DNA of 64,000 nucleotides from Akebia trifoliata (GCA_017979445.1 CM030714.1:18595892-18659891); one strand, 5' to 3'; numbered from the stretch's first letter, positions 11,701-23,680 are shown. Notes: generated by a model not told the origin, from the letters alone. Numbers and translations are program-made.

Positions 11701-11943
11701 GTTAACAATGTAGTCTTATGTGGGATAAGTAGAGATCGACATTGGCCGAACGAGGTTGGTGCCTAACACCTTCCAACCCCATAATGTGATCCCCGGATTC
11801 AGTTTTTCTTTCTTAGATTAGTTTATTTTCCTTTTAGAGTCAAAGTTCGGTTCCTAGACCGTAATAACTAGATGGCGACTCCCAAACCTCAAAGGTCAAA
11901 AGCGAATCCGCGCACCCCGCTGATCGAGGGCACTTTCAGGCAC

Positions 11944-12670
11944 GGAGTCGACATCAACATGGAGTTGGCATTAGCTAGGAGCTGGTTATGTACTTTTGAG
12001 AAAGTGAATTGCGTCAATTCGGGGCTGGCATCAGCACGAAACTAGGTTGCGGATTTTTAAAAATAACTACATCAGCATGGAGTTAGCATCAACATAAAGT
12101 TGTGTTGTGTACTTTTGAAAATAATTACATAAGCATGAAGTTGGCATCAACCCGGAGTTGGCATCAATCCGGAGTTGTGTTGCATATTTTTAAAAATAAT
12201 TACATCAGCATGAAGCTGGCACCAACACGAAGTTGGCATCAACACGGAGTTGGCATGCATAGTTTTGAAAATAATTATATCAGCACAGAGTTGGCATCAA
12301 CACGGGGTTGGCATCAACATGGAGTTGGATTAATTTGAAAACAGCGGATTACATCAGCTCGTGGCTGGCATCAACACGGAGTTCAATTAATTTTAAAACA
12401 ATAGAACACATCAATGCTTGATTGGAATAATTTTAAAAATAAGAGATTACTTTAGCACGTGGCTAACATCAACATGATGTTAGAATGCATAGTTTTGAAA
12501 ATGATTACATCAGCACAGAGTTGGCATCAACACGGAGTTGGATTAATTTGAAAATAGTGAATTACATTAGTACGTGGCTAGCATTAACATGAAGTTGGAT
12601 TAATTTGAAAATAATAGATTACATCAGCATGTGGTTGGCATCAACATGGAGTTGGAATAATTTTGAAAAT
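11944..12670. repeat. Minisatellite in the leader of the Tat-like element
   Basis: Imperfect tandem array. The core GGCATCAACACGGAGTTGG recurs, often twice in a row, alternating with an AT-rich spacer (ATTAATTTGAAAATAATAGATTACATCAGCAC or ATTTTTAAAAATAATTACATCAGCAT). Higher-order units are about 57-95 bp and vary in the number of core copies. Plant Tat/Ogre-type retrotransposons are known to carry tandem repeats in untranslated regions, which fits its place between gag and LTR of the outer element. Confidence 0.8.
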
Positions 12671-13365
12671 CTAGTTTCTGGAATTCATAGAAACTGATTC
12701 CTTGGTCCCTGTTTTGAAAATCTCTCACTATTTTTCTTTGAATGTAATGCAGTAAGCACATTCCTCCCTTTTTACCTAAGGGGGAAAGCGAAGCAACGAA
12801 AGAAAATGCAATCATAATCTATACAAGGTTGCCTTCATAAGCTTACATCTTGGACTTCGAGGTCCGAATACATCTTAAACATATACAACTTTATTTTGGG
12901 GGTCGATACAAACTTGAGAACTCGTGTCCTAGCTCATCTAATCGAGCACATGCATGCAGCTAATGGGTGGGTTTATGGTTGTCCAATCTTCAAACCTCGA
13001 TGCATATCGGAATACACATGTAATTAGTTGGCGATCAAACTTGATGTGTTCATCATTGACACTTGAAATGACGATCTCAAGCCATAGAACTACTAGGCAT
13101 CGGGGCTAGATATATTGAGGGTGGGGTGATTTATGCAATGGGCTATACTTGCAAGTGCTTGTGCATCTTTCTTTTCATTTCTCTTTTATTTCTTTCGTCA
13201 TTGACCTCCTTACAAGCATATAATGAAAGGAAGAAAATAAATAAATATTACAATTTTTCATATGTAAATAAAAGAAAGAACACAAACAACAAGCACTATT
13301 AGCAAACAAAATGAAATCCTTTTCTTGTTCTTTTTTCAAAATAATCGAGTTGATACAAGGGTTAA
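12671..13365. other. Leader of Tat-like element, no coding signal
   Basis: AT-rich sequence between the minisatellite and the primer-site remnant. I see no conserved protein and no RNA gene. By its position it is the 5' untranslated leader of the minus-strand element. Confidence 0.4.
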
Positions 13366-13389
13366 ACCTAATATCCCCTGTAGAGTCGC
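13366..13389 (-). other. Degenerate primer binding site
   Basis: On the minus strand the sequence just after the LTR end reads GCGACTCTACAGGGGATA, which resembles the GCGACTCTGCTGGGGA-type primer site that I recall for Tat/Ogre elements, with two changes. If right, it marks the 3' edge of the 5' LTR and confirms the minus orientation. Confidence 0.45.
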
Positions 13390-15383
13390 TAGCTATAGAT
13401 GCATGATTTTCGATTCCGAATATCACTTCTACGAAAGATTGGAGTTGCCACCATACATTTTAGTAAAAGGGTGTGAATGGTCACACGATGTACATTTTTT
13501 AGAAAAATTATTATTTTGGTATTTAGTGACTCTTTTACGAATAAGATACTAATCAAACTAAAATCAAGGTAAACGGTCCGGTTAGAGAGATGGGAAAGTG
13601 GTAGGCACCCCTTTTTCTCAACCAAGTGGTGGTAACCTCAAAATAACTAGGTCATTTTTGGATAAAATGAAGATAAAATAAAAGTGCCATATGTTGACGA
13701 ATTATATCCTAAGTAGGGATTTGCTATCAGCTGAACTTGTAAGGATCATCTCATTGAAGGAGATGATCCCTATAAACTATTAGCCTAAGGAGCCACATAT
13801 TTTTTTTTTTAAGTGTTGGCTATAGTTATGGGTCCATTCTCATAAGTTGAGAAGAATTCGAATACCGATTACCTCAAAACTAGTTAAAGGATTAAAATTG
13901 ATTTTGTTTTGAAAATGGTTACAACCCCTATACTTTCAACTGAACCAAAGTCCGATCTACCAGAGATAGGGGAGGGGGAGCATCACATCCTAAGTATTCC
14001 TAAAATAAAAATAAAGAGGTGGAGGGGATAATATAGGAGGGATGTGGAGAGGGAAGAGAGAGAGAGATGAGGGGTATATCTGTTCTTTTGACCCACCTTT
14101 ATGCCTTAATGTCTTCTTTCTTCCCTTCCTTCTTTTTTTTCTTAAGTCCTTCTTCAGTTCTTAGTATGATTAGGAAAATATTTTTTAGAAAATAATGTGA
14201 TAATATGAAAGTAGAGTAGGAGAGAGTTAAAAGAAGATTTTTTAGTCTAAGACTTAGATGCTCATTTTTGAAGGTGAAGGGGGTCTTTATAGGTGTTTAG
14301 AGGTTATTTTAAGGGTATAGTTGTGTGGAATAATGAAAATGAGTAGAATGATTTGAGTTTTATGAGAGAAGGCATTTGTAAATTGAGAGTGGTGGAGGGG
14401 CATTTGTGTAAGGTGGTTTAAGTGGGTCATTTGTGACCCAAATGGGTTGGATCTTACAACCCATTTGGGCTAAGTGTTAGGTGAGGTGAAAAAAAGTGAT
14501 ATTTGATTTAAGAGAATGAGAGTGAAAAGAGTGGTTTGTTGATTGAGTGTTAGGTAGGTTGAATGGAGTGGGTTTAGGTTAAAAGAATGAGTTGTGTAAG
14601 GGATAGGTTGATTGGATTTTGGGAGGGTAGAGGAGGTGATGACATGTGTCAAAAATGGATAGAGATTAGATGTTTAGATGAGTTGATTAGAGAGAAGAGG
14701 TGTTTTATTGGAGAGGAGGGGTGTGGATTTGATGAGTTTGTAAGGAATGAAGAGGGTAGATTAGAGAATGATATGGGTTGAGATGTGGGTAAATGATTTT
14801 TTAGAGATAATGGGGGTAGGTTAGGGAAAGGTATGGATTGAGATGAGGGTAGATGATGTTTTAGAGAAAGATGATGGGGACAGGTAGTTGGATGAGGGAG
14901 GTGAGTTGGAGTAATGACATGTATCCCACCTTGATGATTTTGGGTGATTAGTTGTGATGTTGGGCTTGGGTAGATTGGTTGGGCTTGGGTAGAATAGGTA
15001 TGGTGATGAGTTGAATCCAATGGGCATTGATGGTAAGTTGGGCTTGAGTTTAGTAATGAGTGGTGAGTTGAATAATTATGGATTTGGATTAGGGTTGGGA
15101 TTGGTTGAGAAATGATTTTTGGGGAGTTGAGGGTTTGTGAGACCTAAACAGGCTTGGGGTATTTTCGATTTCGAGGGTGGTGCGATGATAGGTGGGAAGG
15201 GTGGGGGTACACCAAGTCTTATTCTAAGTTCATTATTCCTTTTAGGGGTCTTAGAAATCCTCGAATTGATCAAAATGCCACTTTTTGGCGAATTGAGCTT
15301 TTTAGACCCATTGGCGAATTTTATTGAAAAATATTATTTTTTGTCCTTTCGAGTAGGGTCCCGTTCAAATTGGAGTGTCTACA
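13390..15383 (-). repeat. 5' LTR of the Tat-like element
   Basis: About 1994 bp. Its right edge is the complement of TGTAGACACTCCAATTTG and its left part (13435-13560) aligns with 19140-19230 of the solo LTR inserted in the copia element (GGTGTGAATGGTCAC block, then the gtgAct block). The promoter on the minus strand is CTATAAAG near 14285-14292. No target duplication is visible because the other end lies outside the window. Proline-rich minus-strand open frames around 14470-15270 are low-complexity LTR sequence. Confidence 0.7.
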
Positions 15384-16321
15384 AACTTAAAACTTCATGA
15401 AATTTTTGATAAATAAAAATTTAATCGATAGAAAACATGGAACTACGCTTAAATCAAATCAAACAATTAAGAATTTCGTCGATTTATCGATAAATGTAAA
15501 AAATGAGAATAATGTTATCGATTAAGATCATTTTCTATGAAAAATTTTGCATAACTAGAGGGTAGAAGGGAAGGCATCCTACTTTGAATCGTTTCGATGG
15601 TTGGTCGGAGTTGATAAACTCCTCTGGCCAATCATAGAAGTTCTCCTTTGGCGAGTTATGAGATTGTTTGCGTCCACACGTAACCCTCAACGAGGTGAAC
15701 ATATGTCCTTGTGATGAAACTCAAATCTCTTTCATTTGACATAGATTTGAATTGCAAGGTGAAGAGAATTTTGATTGACTTTTTTTTATTTGGAGAAGAA
15801 GGAAAAATCAGAATTTTTCTAAGTATTGTTATTTATACTTTAGTGGGACGTAAGTATCATTTCAAGAATTATTTTTCTTGAATGTCAATTCAAACATTCT
15901 TACACTCTATTTCGGGTGATTTTTCATTACAAATCTAACGGTATGATCAGATTTGTAAAATTATGTCTCTAAGTTAACTTTTTTACCTATTGGGTAAAAG
16001 TTGATACAAAACTTGAGGATTTGATAACTTTTTCGATCGACTTCTGATTAAAATGTGCTTACAGATTAAAGTATGCTTCTCGGCCCTTCTAAATCTATTG
16101 GCAATGATAGGTTTCCCCAAATATTAATAAATCAAAATCAAAACTTTTAAAATCAACATAAAAAACTACAAATCCTTCCTCGAGATATGTATTAAAAATT
16201 TCAGGTCATTACATGATGACCCATCTGACTTTTATATGAATCACTAGAAAAAATTTCAATAAGGCTCATGAGATGAGAGGATTTAAAAATTTATAAGTAA
16301 ATAATTAGAAAGAGCAATTTA
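15384..16321. other. Spacer, nothing recognised
   Basis: AT-rich, no conserved reading frame, no RNA gene and no clear repeat boundary. It ends at the copia insertion site. Confidence 0.5.
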
Positions 16322-16805
16322 TGTTAGATTTATGGACGTTTATGTATATATATATTATTAATAATTGTATGTGATTTGCTATTAAGAAAGTTTTGGCCCA
16401 TATTAAAAGTGATCTAACTATGTTTAATTTTAAATGGGTCTTATTTGTCTCATAAAGTATGGGCTTATATGTGTAGATACTCTATTTGTAATTTCTAATT
16501 TCCTGATGGGCTTAATTAGAAATAAAGAAAATATGTGCAGTTACAAAAGTGGTTATGGTCCCCAAATTATATGTATAATATTTTTCTAAAATCCCATCAT
16601 TCAGAAAAATCAGAAAATTGAGAACCTCTCTCTCAAGAACAATATACATATTAATATGGAAGATCAAGCACCGCTAGACTAAAGGATTTTGACGATATTC
16701 ATGGATTCAGGTACGCTTCCGTATTTAGTTTATCTTCTTGATGATTTAACATGATAGATCTTGGTTTTATGTGATGTTTTTTCACATTATGGATTTTCTC
16801 CATCA
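16322..16805 (+). repeat. 5' LTR of copia element
   Basis: 484 bp from TGTTAGATTTATGGACG to TTTCTCCATCA. A partner copy at 24633-25117 is about 98.5% identical. A GA/CT-rich stretch (GAGAACCTCTCTCTCAAG) near 16620 lies where the transcript start region would be expected. Confidence 0.96.
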
Positions 16806-16807
16806 AG

Positions 16808-16820
16808 TGGTATCAGAGCC
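16808..16820 (+). other. Primer binding site (initiator Met tRNA)
   Basis: TGGTATCAGAGCC, two bases after the LTR, is the classic plant copia primer site complementary to the 3' end of initiator methionine tRNA. Confidence 0.95.
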
Positions 16821-17826
16821 ATCTTTGTGTTGAATCATTAAGAAAAGAATTTTAGTGATTTTTTTTTTATATATATCCAATTTTGTTATGTGCATATTCA
16901 TAGGTTATATATTTGTTTTCTTATGGAATAACATCCATCATGCTTTTCTATTATGGATAAACTTATGTGTGGATTCAAATTTTGAATTCATTTTTAAAGT
17001 TGGATAAGTAATATTGGGTTAAGATTCAGTTTTCTTTATGCTCTCTATGTGTAGAATCTGGTTTGGCCATTGTTGAAGAAAGAAGGAAACAGTTACTTCA
17101 GTTTCTGTGTGGACTTTTGGACCCACGTTGATACATGGCCATTATTTAGTCCATGTTTATTGGGCTGGGCTTGATGATCTTTTTATTTTAAATTCTGATG
17201 GGCTTCAGATTCAGCCCACAAGGTTTATTGGGCATATAGGAGCAGGCGGGCGGGTTACCCGCTGGTGACCCGGTTGTTGACCTGACCCGGTCAGTCTGTC
17301 ACAATTGACTTTGACCGTTGACTTTTGACTTTAAAAAAAAAAAAAAAAAAATTTTTTTTGGTTGTTGTTGCAATTTCATTTAAATATTGGTAATTTTTTT
17401 TTATATATTTTGAGACAAATTAAATGAAGCAATATGACACCAAAGTGACCTCTTTTGCGGAAATTAATTTCTTTTGAAATATAAATGGTTATGTGCATGT
17501 AACTTATGTAAATATTAACCGGCCCAAAGGAAGATTTATATTTGACAAAATTACATGTACACTTGTGGTAATAAAAGCGTGATAATTATTTGGTTTTACA
17601 TGTGAGCAATTAATCGGCCCAAAGGAAGATTCATTATTTGACATGTTTTTTTATTATTTATTATCAGTGTTAATTACTACACCAAGATATCACTTATAAG
17701 TTAATATTTCTGTCTAAAGACTAGATATTAATGTTGTACTCGATGTCTTGTGATGGGGCTTACCTTTATTTGAAATTATTATTGCATGTTTTGGTACTTA
17801 TGTGAGTTTGTTTGTTTGTTTTTGTA
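16821..17826 (+). other. copia leader with direct repeat
   Basis: Untranslated leader of about 1 kb. It includes an A-run followed by a T-run (17334-17360) and two copies of GGCCCAAAGGAAGATT with matching flanks, at about 17516-17548 and 17610-17642 (95-base spacing). No coding potential seen. Confidence 0.6.
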
Positions 17827-19091
17827 ATGGATTCAGTTTCTAGTTCTACTACTAATATTATTGCAAGCATAAACTCCATTCCCATATTGAATAGCACAAA
17901 CTTTAAGGCATGGCAAGAGAGTATCCAAATTACTCTCGGAGTCATGGACCTAGACCTTGTGTTGATGGTTCCCAAACCCGCTGATATCACTGATAAGAGT
18001 ACCTCAAATGACAAGAGGGATATGGAAAAGTGGGAAAAGTCTAACCGCATAAGTCTTATGGTCATTAAGCGTGCCATTCCAGAAGCTTTTAGGGGCACTA
18101 TGTCTGATCAAGTGGATACGGCTAAGGGTTTCATTGAAGACCTTGAGAAAAGGTTTGCTAAGAATGAAAAGGTTGAAACAAGTACAATCTTAGCAAAACT
18201 TATCTCTATAAGGTACACAGGCAAAGGAAACATAAGGGAGTACATTATGGAATTGTCTCATCTAGCTTCAAAATTGAAAGCACTCAAGTTGGATTTGTCT
18301 GAAGACTTGTTAGTGCATTTGGTTCTCATATCCCTTCTAGCACAGTTCAGTCAGTTCAAGGTGAGCTATAACTACCAAAGGGACTCATGGTCTCTTAATG
18401 AGCTCATCTCACACTGTGTTCAGGAAGAGGAGAGATTGAAGCAAGAAAGTACATCAAGTGCTCACTTAGCCACCACTTCAAAGGACAAGAAGAAGAACTT
18501 CAAGAGAAAGAAAAATAAGGAAGCTGCGGATACGGCACCGCAGAAGAAACAACATAAAGAACCAAATAAGAATGGTTGTTTCTTCTGTGGAGCTGCAGGT
18601 CATAAGAAGATGGAGTGTACCAACTATCACGCTTGGTGTGCAAAGAAAGGTATGCTTCTTAATTTTGTTTGTTCTGAGGTTAATTTGACTTCGGTACCTA
18701 GACACACGTGGTGGATAGATTCCGGTGCAACAACTCACATCAGTGTGTCTATGCAGGGTTGCTTGAATTGCCGAAAGCCTAATGATGGTGAAAGATACAT
18801 CTACGTTGGTGATGGCAAGTCGGTCGAAGTAGAGGCAATAAGAATTTTTAGATTATTATTAAGAACTGGTTTTTATTTGGATTTCAATGAGACTTTCGTA
18901 GTACCGTCGTTTAGACGGAATTTGATTTCAATTTCTGCTTTGGACAAATTTGGATATTGTTTTTCATTTGGAAATGGAACATTTAGTCTTTTTCATGATT
19001 CAAAATTGGTTGCTACCGGTTCTTTATCAGGTTATGATAATCTATATTTGCTTGATACAGTTGCCTCTTTTAATGAATCCTTGCATGTAAG
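17827..19091 (+). pseudogene. copia gag-protease, N-terminal part of polyprotein
   Basis: Open for over 420 codons. ATG at 17827 gives MDSVSSSTTNI; an in-frame ATG at 17812 is less typical. Gag (UBN2-like) runs to about residue 245 (STNFKAWQESIQITLG, IREYIMELSHLASKLKALK). A lysine-rich stretch leads to the zinc knuckle CFFCGAAGHKKMEC (18577-18618). The aspartic protease active site is WWIDSGATTHIS (Asp at 18718), with the flap-like FVVPSFRRNLISISALDKFG following. The frame is cut by the solo LTR at 19092; before that point I see no defect. Confidence 0.9.
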
Positions 19092-21367
19092 TGTAGCTAC
19101 GTGGTTTTCGTCGTCATGACGACCACAACTACTAAATATTGGAGTCGCCACCATTCAAATTGAAAAGGGGTGTGAATGGTCACCCGGTGTGTACCTATCG
19201 AAAAATTGCCATTTTTTGGCGTTAGTGACTCGCAACGGATAGGGTTGATCAAACCTAGAGGTTCGGGCAAGCAGCTCGGTTGGAGAAAAGGGAAAGTGTT
19301 AGGCACCCCTTTCTCCCCGCCACGTGGCGGTAACCTCAAATAACTCGGTCATTTTGATTTTTAAAAGAAAGTGGAAAGTGTGCCACATGGGTACATTTGT
19401 TCCCTAAGTAGGATTTAATTTTGGCTTGATCATAGGATCATCTCATCAATGGAGATGATCCTTGTAGATCCAAGCCTTGAGGTCCATTCATGCTCAACTC
19501 ATTAAAATAAAATGAAAAGAGGGGGGTGATAGAAGAGGGAAGAGGAGAGGGTAGAGAAAAGAAAAAAGGGGGGGTGTTGATTGCTCCCACCTTGTACTCT
19601 TGGACTTCTTCTTCTTCTTTTTCTTCTTCTTCTTCTTCTTTGAATTCTCTTTAGTCCTTGGTGAGTTGAGAGTGAAGTTATTTCTCTTAGAGTGTGTTAT
19701 GAGAGAGTAGTGAGGAGGAGTAGATAGAGTAGATTTTTTTCTTATGGAGACTTGGTGTCACCCTTTTTGGGGTGAGAGGGGAGGTATTTATAGGTGTTTG
19801 GAGGGGGTTTGGGGGTATAATGGGGTTAAAATGTGAGAGAAGGGGTAATGGTATAGGATTTAGGAGTGAGGGGTGTGAAATTTAAGGTGAAATGGAGGGT
19901 AAATGTGTAATGAATGAAAATGGGTGAGGTTTAGACCCAAATGGGTTGGATCCTACCCGAACCCATTTGGGTAGAGTGTTGGATGGTTGACATGAGTGAT
20001 GGTTGGTGGTGGAGTGGGGGTGTAAGAGAGTGGTTTAGAGAATGAGTGTTAGGTTGGTTGATGGGTGAGGTGTGTAGATTTAGGGGAATGGGTTGTGTAA
20101 GAGGTTGTTAAGTTAGTTTTTGGGAGGAGAAAGGAGATGATGCCATGTGGCAATCATGATGAGAGGGTGAGGAATGAGATTGGTTGATTGGTTGATGGGG
20201 GTTGTTTGATTAGGGAGAGAGAAATGGGTTAGTTGATTGATGATGAATGAAGTATGGGTTGAGTTGATTTTATTGGAGTGTTTTAAGGAAGATGATGGGT
20301 AGAGTATGGATGGTGATGTGGGGGTTATGATGGTGATGGTTAGGGTATGGGTGGAGGTGTGGGTGGTTGATGATGTTAGAGGATGGGGATAGGTTAGGTT
20401 AGAGGTTAGGGTAGGTGGGTTGAGGTGATTTTGGAGAGAGGTGAGATGGGTTAGATGGGTTGTTTAGAGCATGGTGATGGGAGTGGGTGATTGGATGAGG
20501 GAGGTGAAGGGTGGTGATGACAAGTGTCATCTTTTGATGTTGAGGGGTTGATTGGTTGATGTGAGTAAGGGTTGATGGGTTGGGTTGTGGGTTGGATAGT
20601 GAATGGGGTATGGATAGTGGTTAGAGGGCTTTTTTATGGGTTGGGCTTAGGCTTATAGGAGATGTAGGTTGTTTTGGATTGGACAAGGCTCATTTTGGAT
20701 TGAATTTTGATAAGGTAGGTTGGTTTTAAGGTTTAAATGATGTAGGATTGATTTTTAGCTTAGGGATGAGGTGAAAAAATTCTAAAAATGAGTTAATGGT
20801 TCGTGGGCCTTGAGTGGGTTAAGGTGTTTGTGGATTTGGAGATGGAACGATGAAGGTTGGATGAAGGGGTAGGCATCCCAAGTCTCGCATTTTATTTTTT
20901 GATTTTTTTGATTTTTTGAAACTATTGATTTAAACAAAATGCCACGTGTTGGCGAATCGGGCTTTCGGGCCCGTTGGGGAATTTATCGATTCTTTGTACG
21001 TGAGCGTGAAGCGACGATGTTGAACAGTTGTGGGATGGGTCACTATCTTTTTTTGCGAGCCCTTGAGACCACGGGGTGGTCTTAGGGGCATTGATTTAAC
21101 CGTGATTACTACTTTTGGTGTTTTGGGCCTTAGGGGCCCGTTGGCCCCTTTTGTTGGAAAATCGGTATTTTGCATGGAGCGGGGTAGATGGGAGCGTGCC
21201 GAACCCTTTTGGTGGACCTACTAACCCATTGAAAGGTGTTAGTGGCTTGGGTTTCGGCGAAAATATCATTTTCCGATGATTCGGGCCATTGGGGCCCGTT
21301 AGTCGAACTTATTGAATTGTTTTTGGGCCCCTTCGAGTGAGGGCCCGTTCAAATCGAGGTGTCTACA
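19092..21367 (-). mobile_element. Solo LTR inserted in copia pol
   Basis: 2276 bp, TGTAG at the left and CTACA at the right, flanked by a perfect 5-bp duplication gtaag (19087-19091 and 21368-21372). No internal coding region, so it is a solo LTR. On the minus strand it starts TGTAGACACCTCGATTTG and has a TATA (CCTATAAATACC) near 19783-19794. The copia frame continues on the far side with no shift. It is related to the LTRs at 13390-15383 and 47074-49252. Microsatellite-like CTT and TGG-rich tracts occur inside. Confidence 0.93.
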
Positions 21368-21372
21368 GTAAG

Positions 21373-22320
21373 TACAAGAGGTGTAAAGCGTAAATTGACC
21401 GACGAGAATTCTGCCTCCTTATGGCACAAGAGATTAGGTCACATCTCAAAAAGGAGAATTGAAATACTTGTGTCTGATAGTATTCTCGATCCCCTTGATT
21501 TTTCTGATTTTGATATATGTGTGAATTGTATTAAGGGGAAACAAACAAATGTCAGGAGATTTGGTGCCAACAGGAAATTAGACGTCTTAGAACTAATACA
21601 CACAGATATTTGTGGACCATTCCCAACAGTTTCTTGGAATGGTCAACAATATTTCATTTCGTTCATAGACGATTTTTCACGATATGGCTACCTTATCTCA
21701 TTCATAACAAATCGCAATCACTGGATATGTTCAAAAACTATAAGGTTGAAGTTGAGAATCAACTCAACAAAAGAATCAAAAGCGTTAGATCTGACCGTGG
21801 TGGTGAGTACTACGGTAGATATGACGGATCAGGTGAACAATGTCCAGGACCATTTGCGAAATACCTAGAGGAATGCGGTATCATCCCACAGTACACTATG
21901 CCAGGTTCGCCAACTATGAATGGTGTTGCTGAAAGACGAAACAGAATAATTAAGGACATGGTAAGGAGTATGATTAGTCATTCTACCTTGCCGGAATCAC
22001 TCTGGGGAGAGGCATTAAAAACCGTAGCATATATACTCAACAGAGTTCCAACTAAGGCGACTGAAAAGATCCCTTATGAGCTTTGAACAGGCATGAAGCC
22101 CTGTTTAAAGCATTTACATATTTAGGGATGTCCAGCTGAGGCAAGGCCTTATAGGCTAAATGAAAAGAAACTAGACTCAAGGACTATCAATTGCTATTTT
22201 ATTGGATGCTCTGAAAGGTCTAGGGGTTACAAATTTTATGATCCCACGACTAAGTCTATTTTTGAGACGGGTAATGCACGGTTCTTTGAGGATGTTGAGT
22301 TTGCCGGAGGGGGAAAGAGT
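21373..22320 (+). pseudogene. copia GAG-pre-integrase and integrase, frameshifted
   Basis: The zinc module is seen as ASLWHKRLGHISKRRIE and [10 protein letters not shown]. Catalytic residues: Asp in HTDICGPF (21605), Asp in SDRGGEYYG, Glu in NGVAERRNR. The frame changes by indel near 21710, between FSRYGYL and the segment [12 protein letters not shown]. Stops: TGA at 22084 and TAG at about 22123, both where Trp is conserved in copia integrases, plus another shift near 22320. The integrase C-terminal segment (LNEKKLDS, FYDPTTKSIFETGNA) is recognisable. Confidence 0.88.
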
Positions 22321-22329
22321 TAAGGACTT

Positions 22330-23680
22330 TGTCTTTGAAGAGGAATATGTCGATATTCCTCCAATTGCTATTGACACTGATCAGGAACAGTCTCTTATAC
22401 CTGACATTGTTCAAGAAGCAACTCCGAATCAAGACAATGTCCTTGAGCCTCCCGTTCCAGTTCAAGAAGTTATTCCAGGAGAACAAACTCTACAACCTCA
22501 AGAACCAATGCCATTAAGGAGATCTACTAGAGAAAGGAGAAATGCAATTTCGAACGATTATATTGTGTTTCTCCAAGAACATGAGGTTGACATTGGAATG
22601 ATGGAAGATGATCCAATCAACTTTCGTCAAACCATGGAAAGTTCTAACTCTCAAAAGTGGATTAATGCCATGAATGAAGAGATTAAGTCCATGAAGGACA
22701 ATAACGTATGGGATCTTGTCCCATTGCATGAAGGTGCGAAGCCTATTGGTTGCAAATAGATATTTAAAACCAAAAGGGATTCAAAGGGCGATGTGGAGAA
22801 GTACAAGGCACGTCTTGTTGCTAAGGGCTTCACACAGAAAGAAGGCATCGATTATAAAGAGATTTTTTCTCCGATTTCATCGAAAGACTCTTTTAGGATC
22901 GTAATGGCTTTGGTAGCGCATTTTGATCTTGAGTTACATCAAATGGATGTTAAGACCGCGTTTCTCAATGGTGATATTGATGAGACGATTTATATGGTGC
23001 AACCATAAAATTTTATATTAGACAATGCAAAACAAATGGTTTGCAAATTAAAGAAATCCATCTATGGACTCAAGCAGGCATCTCGTCAATGGTATCACAA
23101 ATTTCACCAAGTTATTATCTCATTCAATTTTGAGATGAATCTGGTTGATGATTGAGATACCACAAGTTCAGTGGGAGTAAGCATATTTTTCTGGTTTTAT
23201 ATGTCGATGACATACTGCTTGCCAGTAACGATACAGGCTTGTTGCATGAAACTAAGAGATTTCTAGCAAGAAATTTCGAGATGAAAGATCTTGGTGATGC
23301 AACTTTTGTATTAGGAATTCAAATACATCGAGATCGCTCTCGAGGTATCCTTGGATTATCACAAAAAACCTATATCGAAAAAGTTCTTAAGAGATATGGC
23401 ATGCAGGATTGCAAATCAGGTGATACCCCTGTAGCTAAAGGAGACAAGTTTAGTCTTGATCAATGCCCCAAGAACGTTTTTGAGAAAAATGAAATGCAGA
23501 AGATTCCTTATGCTTCAGCAGTAGGAAGTCTAATGTATGTTCAAGTTTGTACGCGTCCAGACATTGCGTACATTGTTGGGATGTTGGGCAGATATTTAAA
23601 CAATCCGGGAATGGATCATTGGAAAGCAGCCAAACGCGTCATGCGGTATCTACAGAGAACAAAAAAGTACATGCTCACAT
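22330..23680 (+). pseudogene. copia reverse transcriptase, broken
   Basis: After a variable linker (PPVPVQEVIPGEQ, RRSTRERRN) the RT begins at NNVWDLVPLHEGAKPIG. A TAG at 22757 falls where Trp is conserved. Then KARLVAKGFTQKEGIDYKE, MDVKTAFLNGDIDE, TAA at about 23006, [18 protein letters not shown] one-base deletion near 23152 shifts frame just before LVLYVDDILLASN, whose catalytic box YVDD is at 23200-23211. The rest (MKDLGDATFVLGIQIHRD, SLMYVQVCTRPDIAY) is intact. Confidence 0.9.

Larger units (their letters stand above)
2026..11938 (+). mobile_element. Solo LTR (gypsy-type), split by a nested element
   Basis: Starts TGTAGACACTCC and ends CACTTTCA; the 5 bases before (2021-2025, ggcac) are repeated exactly after it (11939-11943). 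Removing the nested element at 3435-11601 and one copy of agtac leaves about 1741 bp with TG...CA ends and no coding sequence, so this is a solo LTR from LTR-LTR recombination. It shares the start motif with the LTRs at 13390, 19092 and 47074, and it carries GGTGCCTAACACCTTCC at about 11758, similar to the 47074 LTR at about 49037. It sits in opposite orientation to the host element. Confidence 0.8.
1..15383 (-). mobile_element. Tat-like Ty3/gypsy element, interrupted, left part outside window
   Basis: Outermost layer of the left-hand nest. Seen: a gag-type reading frame on the minus strand at 161-1765, tandem repeats and a leader at 11944-13365, a primer-site-like stretch at 13366-13389 and an LTR at 13390-15383 ending in the complement of TGTAGACAC. 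A plus-strand solo LTR (2026-11938) splits the leader and carries a perfect 5-bp duplication (ggcac) at its edges, so 1-2020 and 11944-15383 were once contiguous. Pol and the 3' LTR would lie to the left of the window. Joining gag to this LTR is inference from orientation and from removing the insertion; the family call rests on the gag signature and the long LTR. Confidence 0.6.

Noticed and set aside
14470..15273. Proline/serine-rich open frames on the minus strand
   Set aside because: They lie wholly in the LTR at 13390-15383 and reflect its G/T-rich low complexity.
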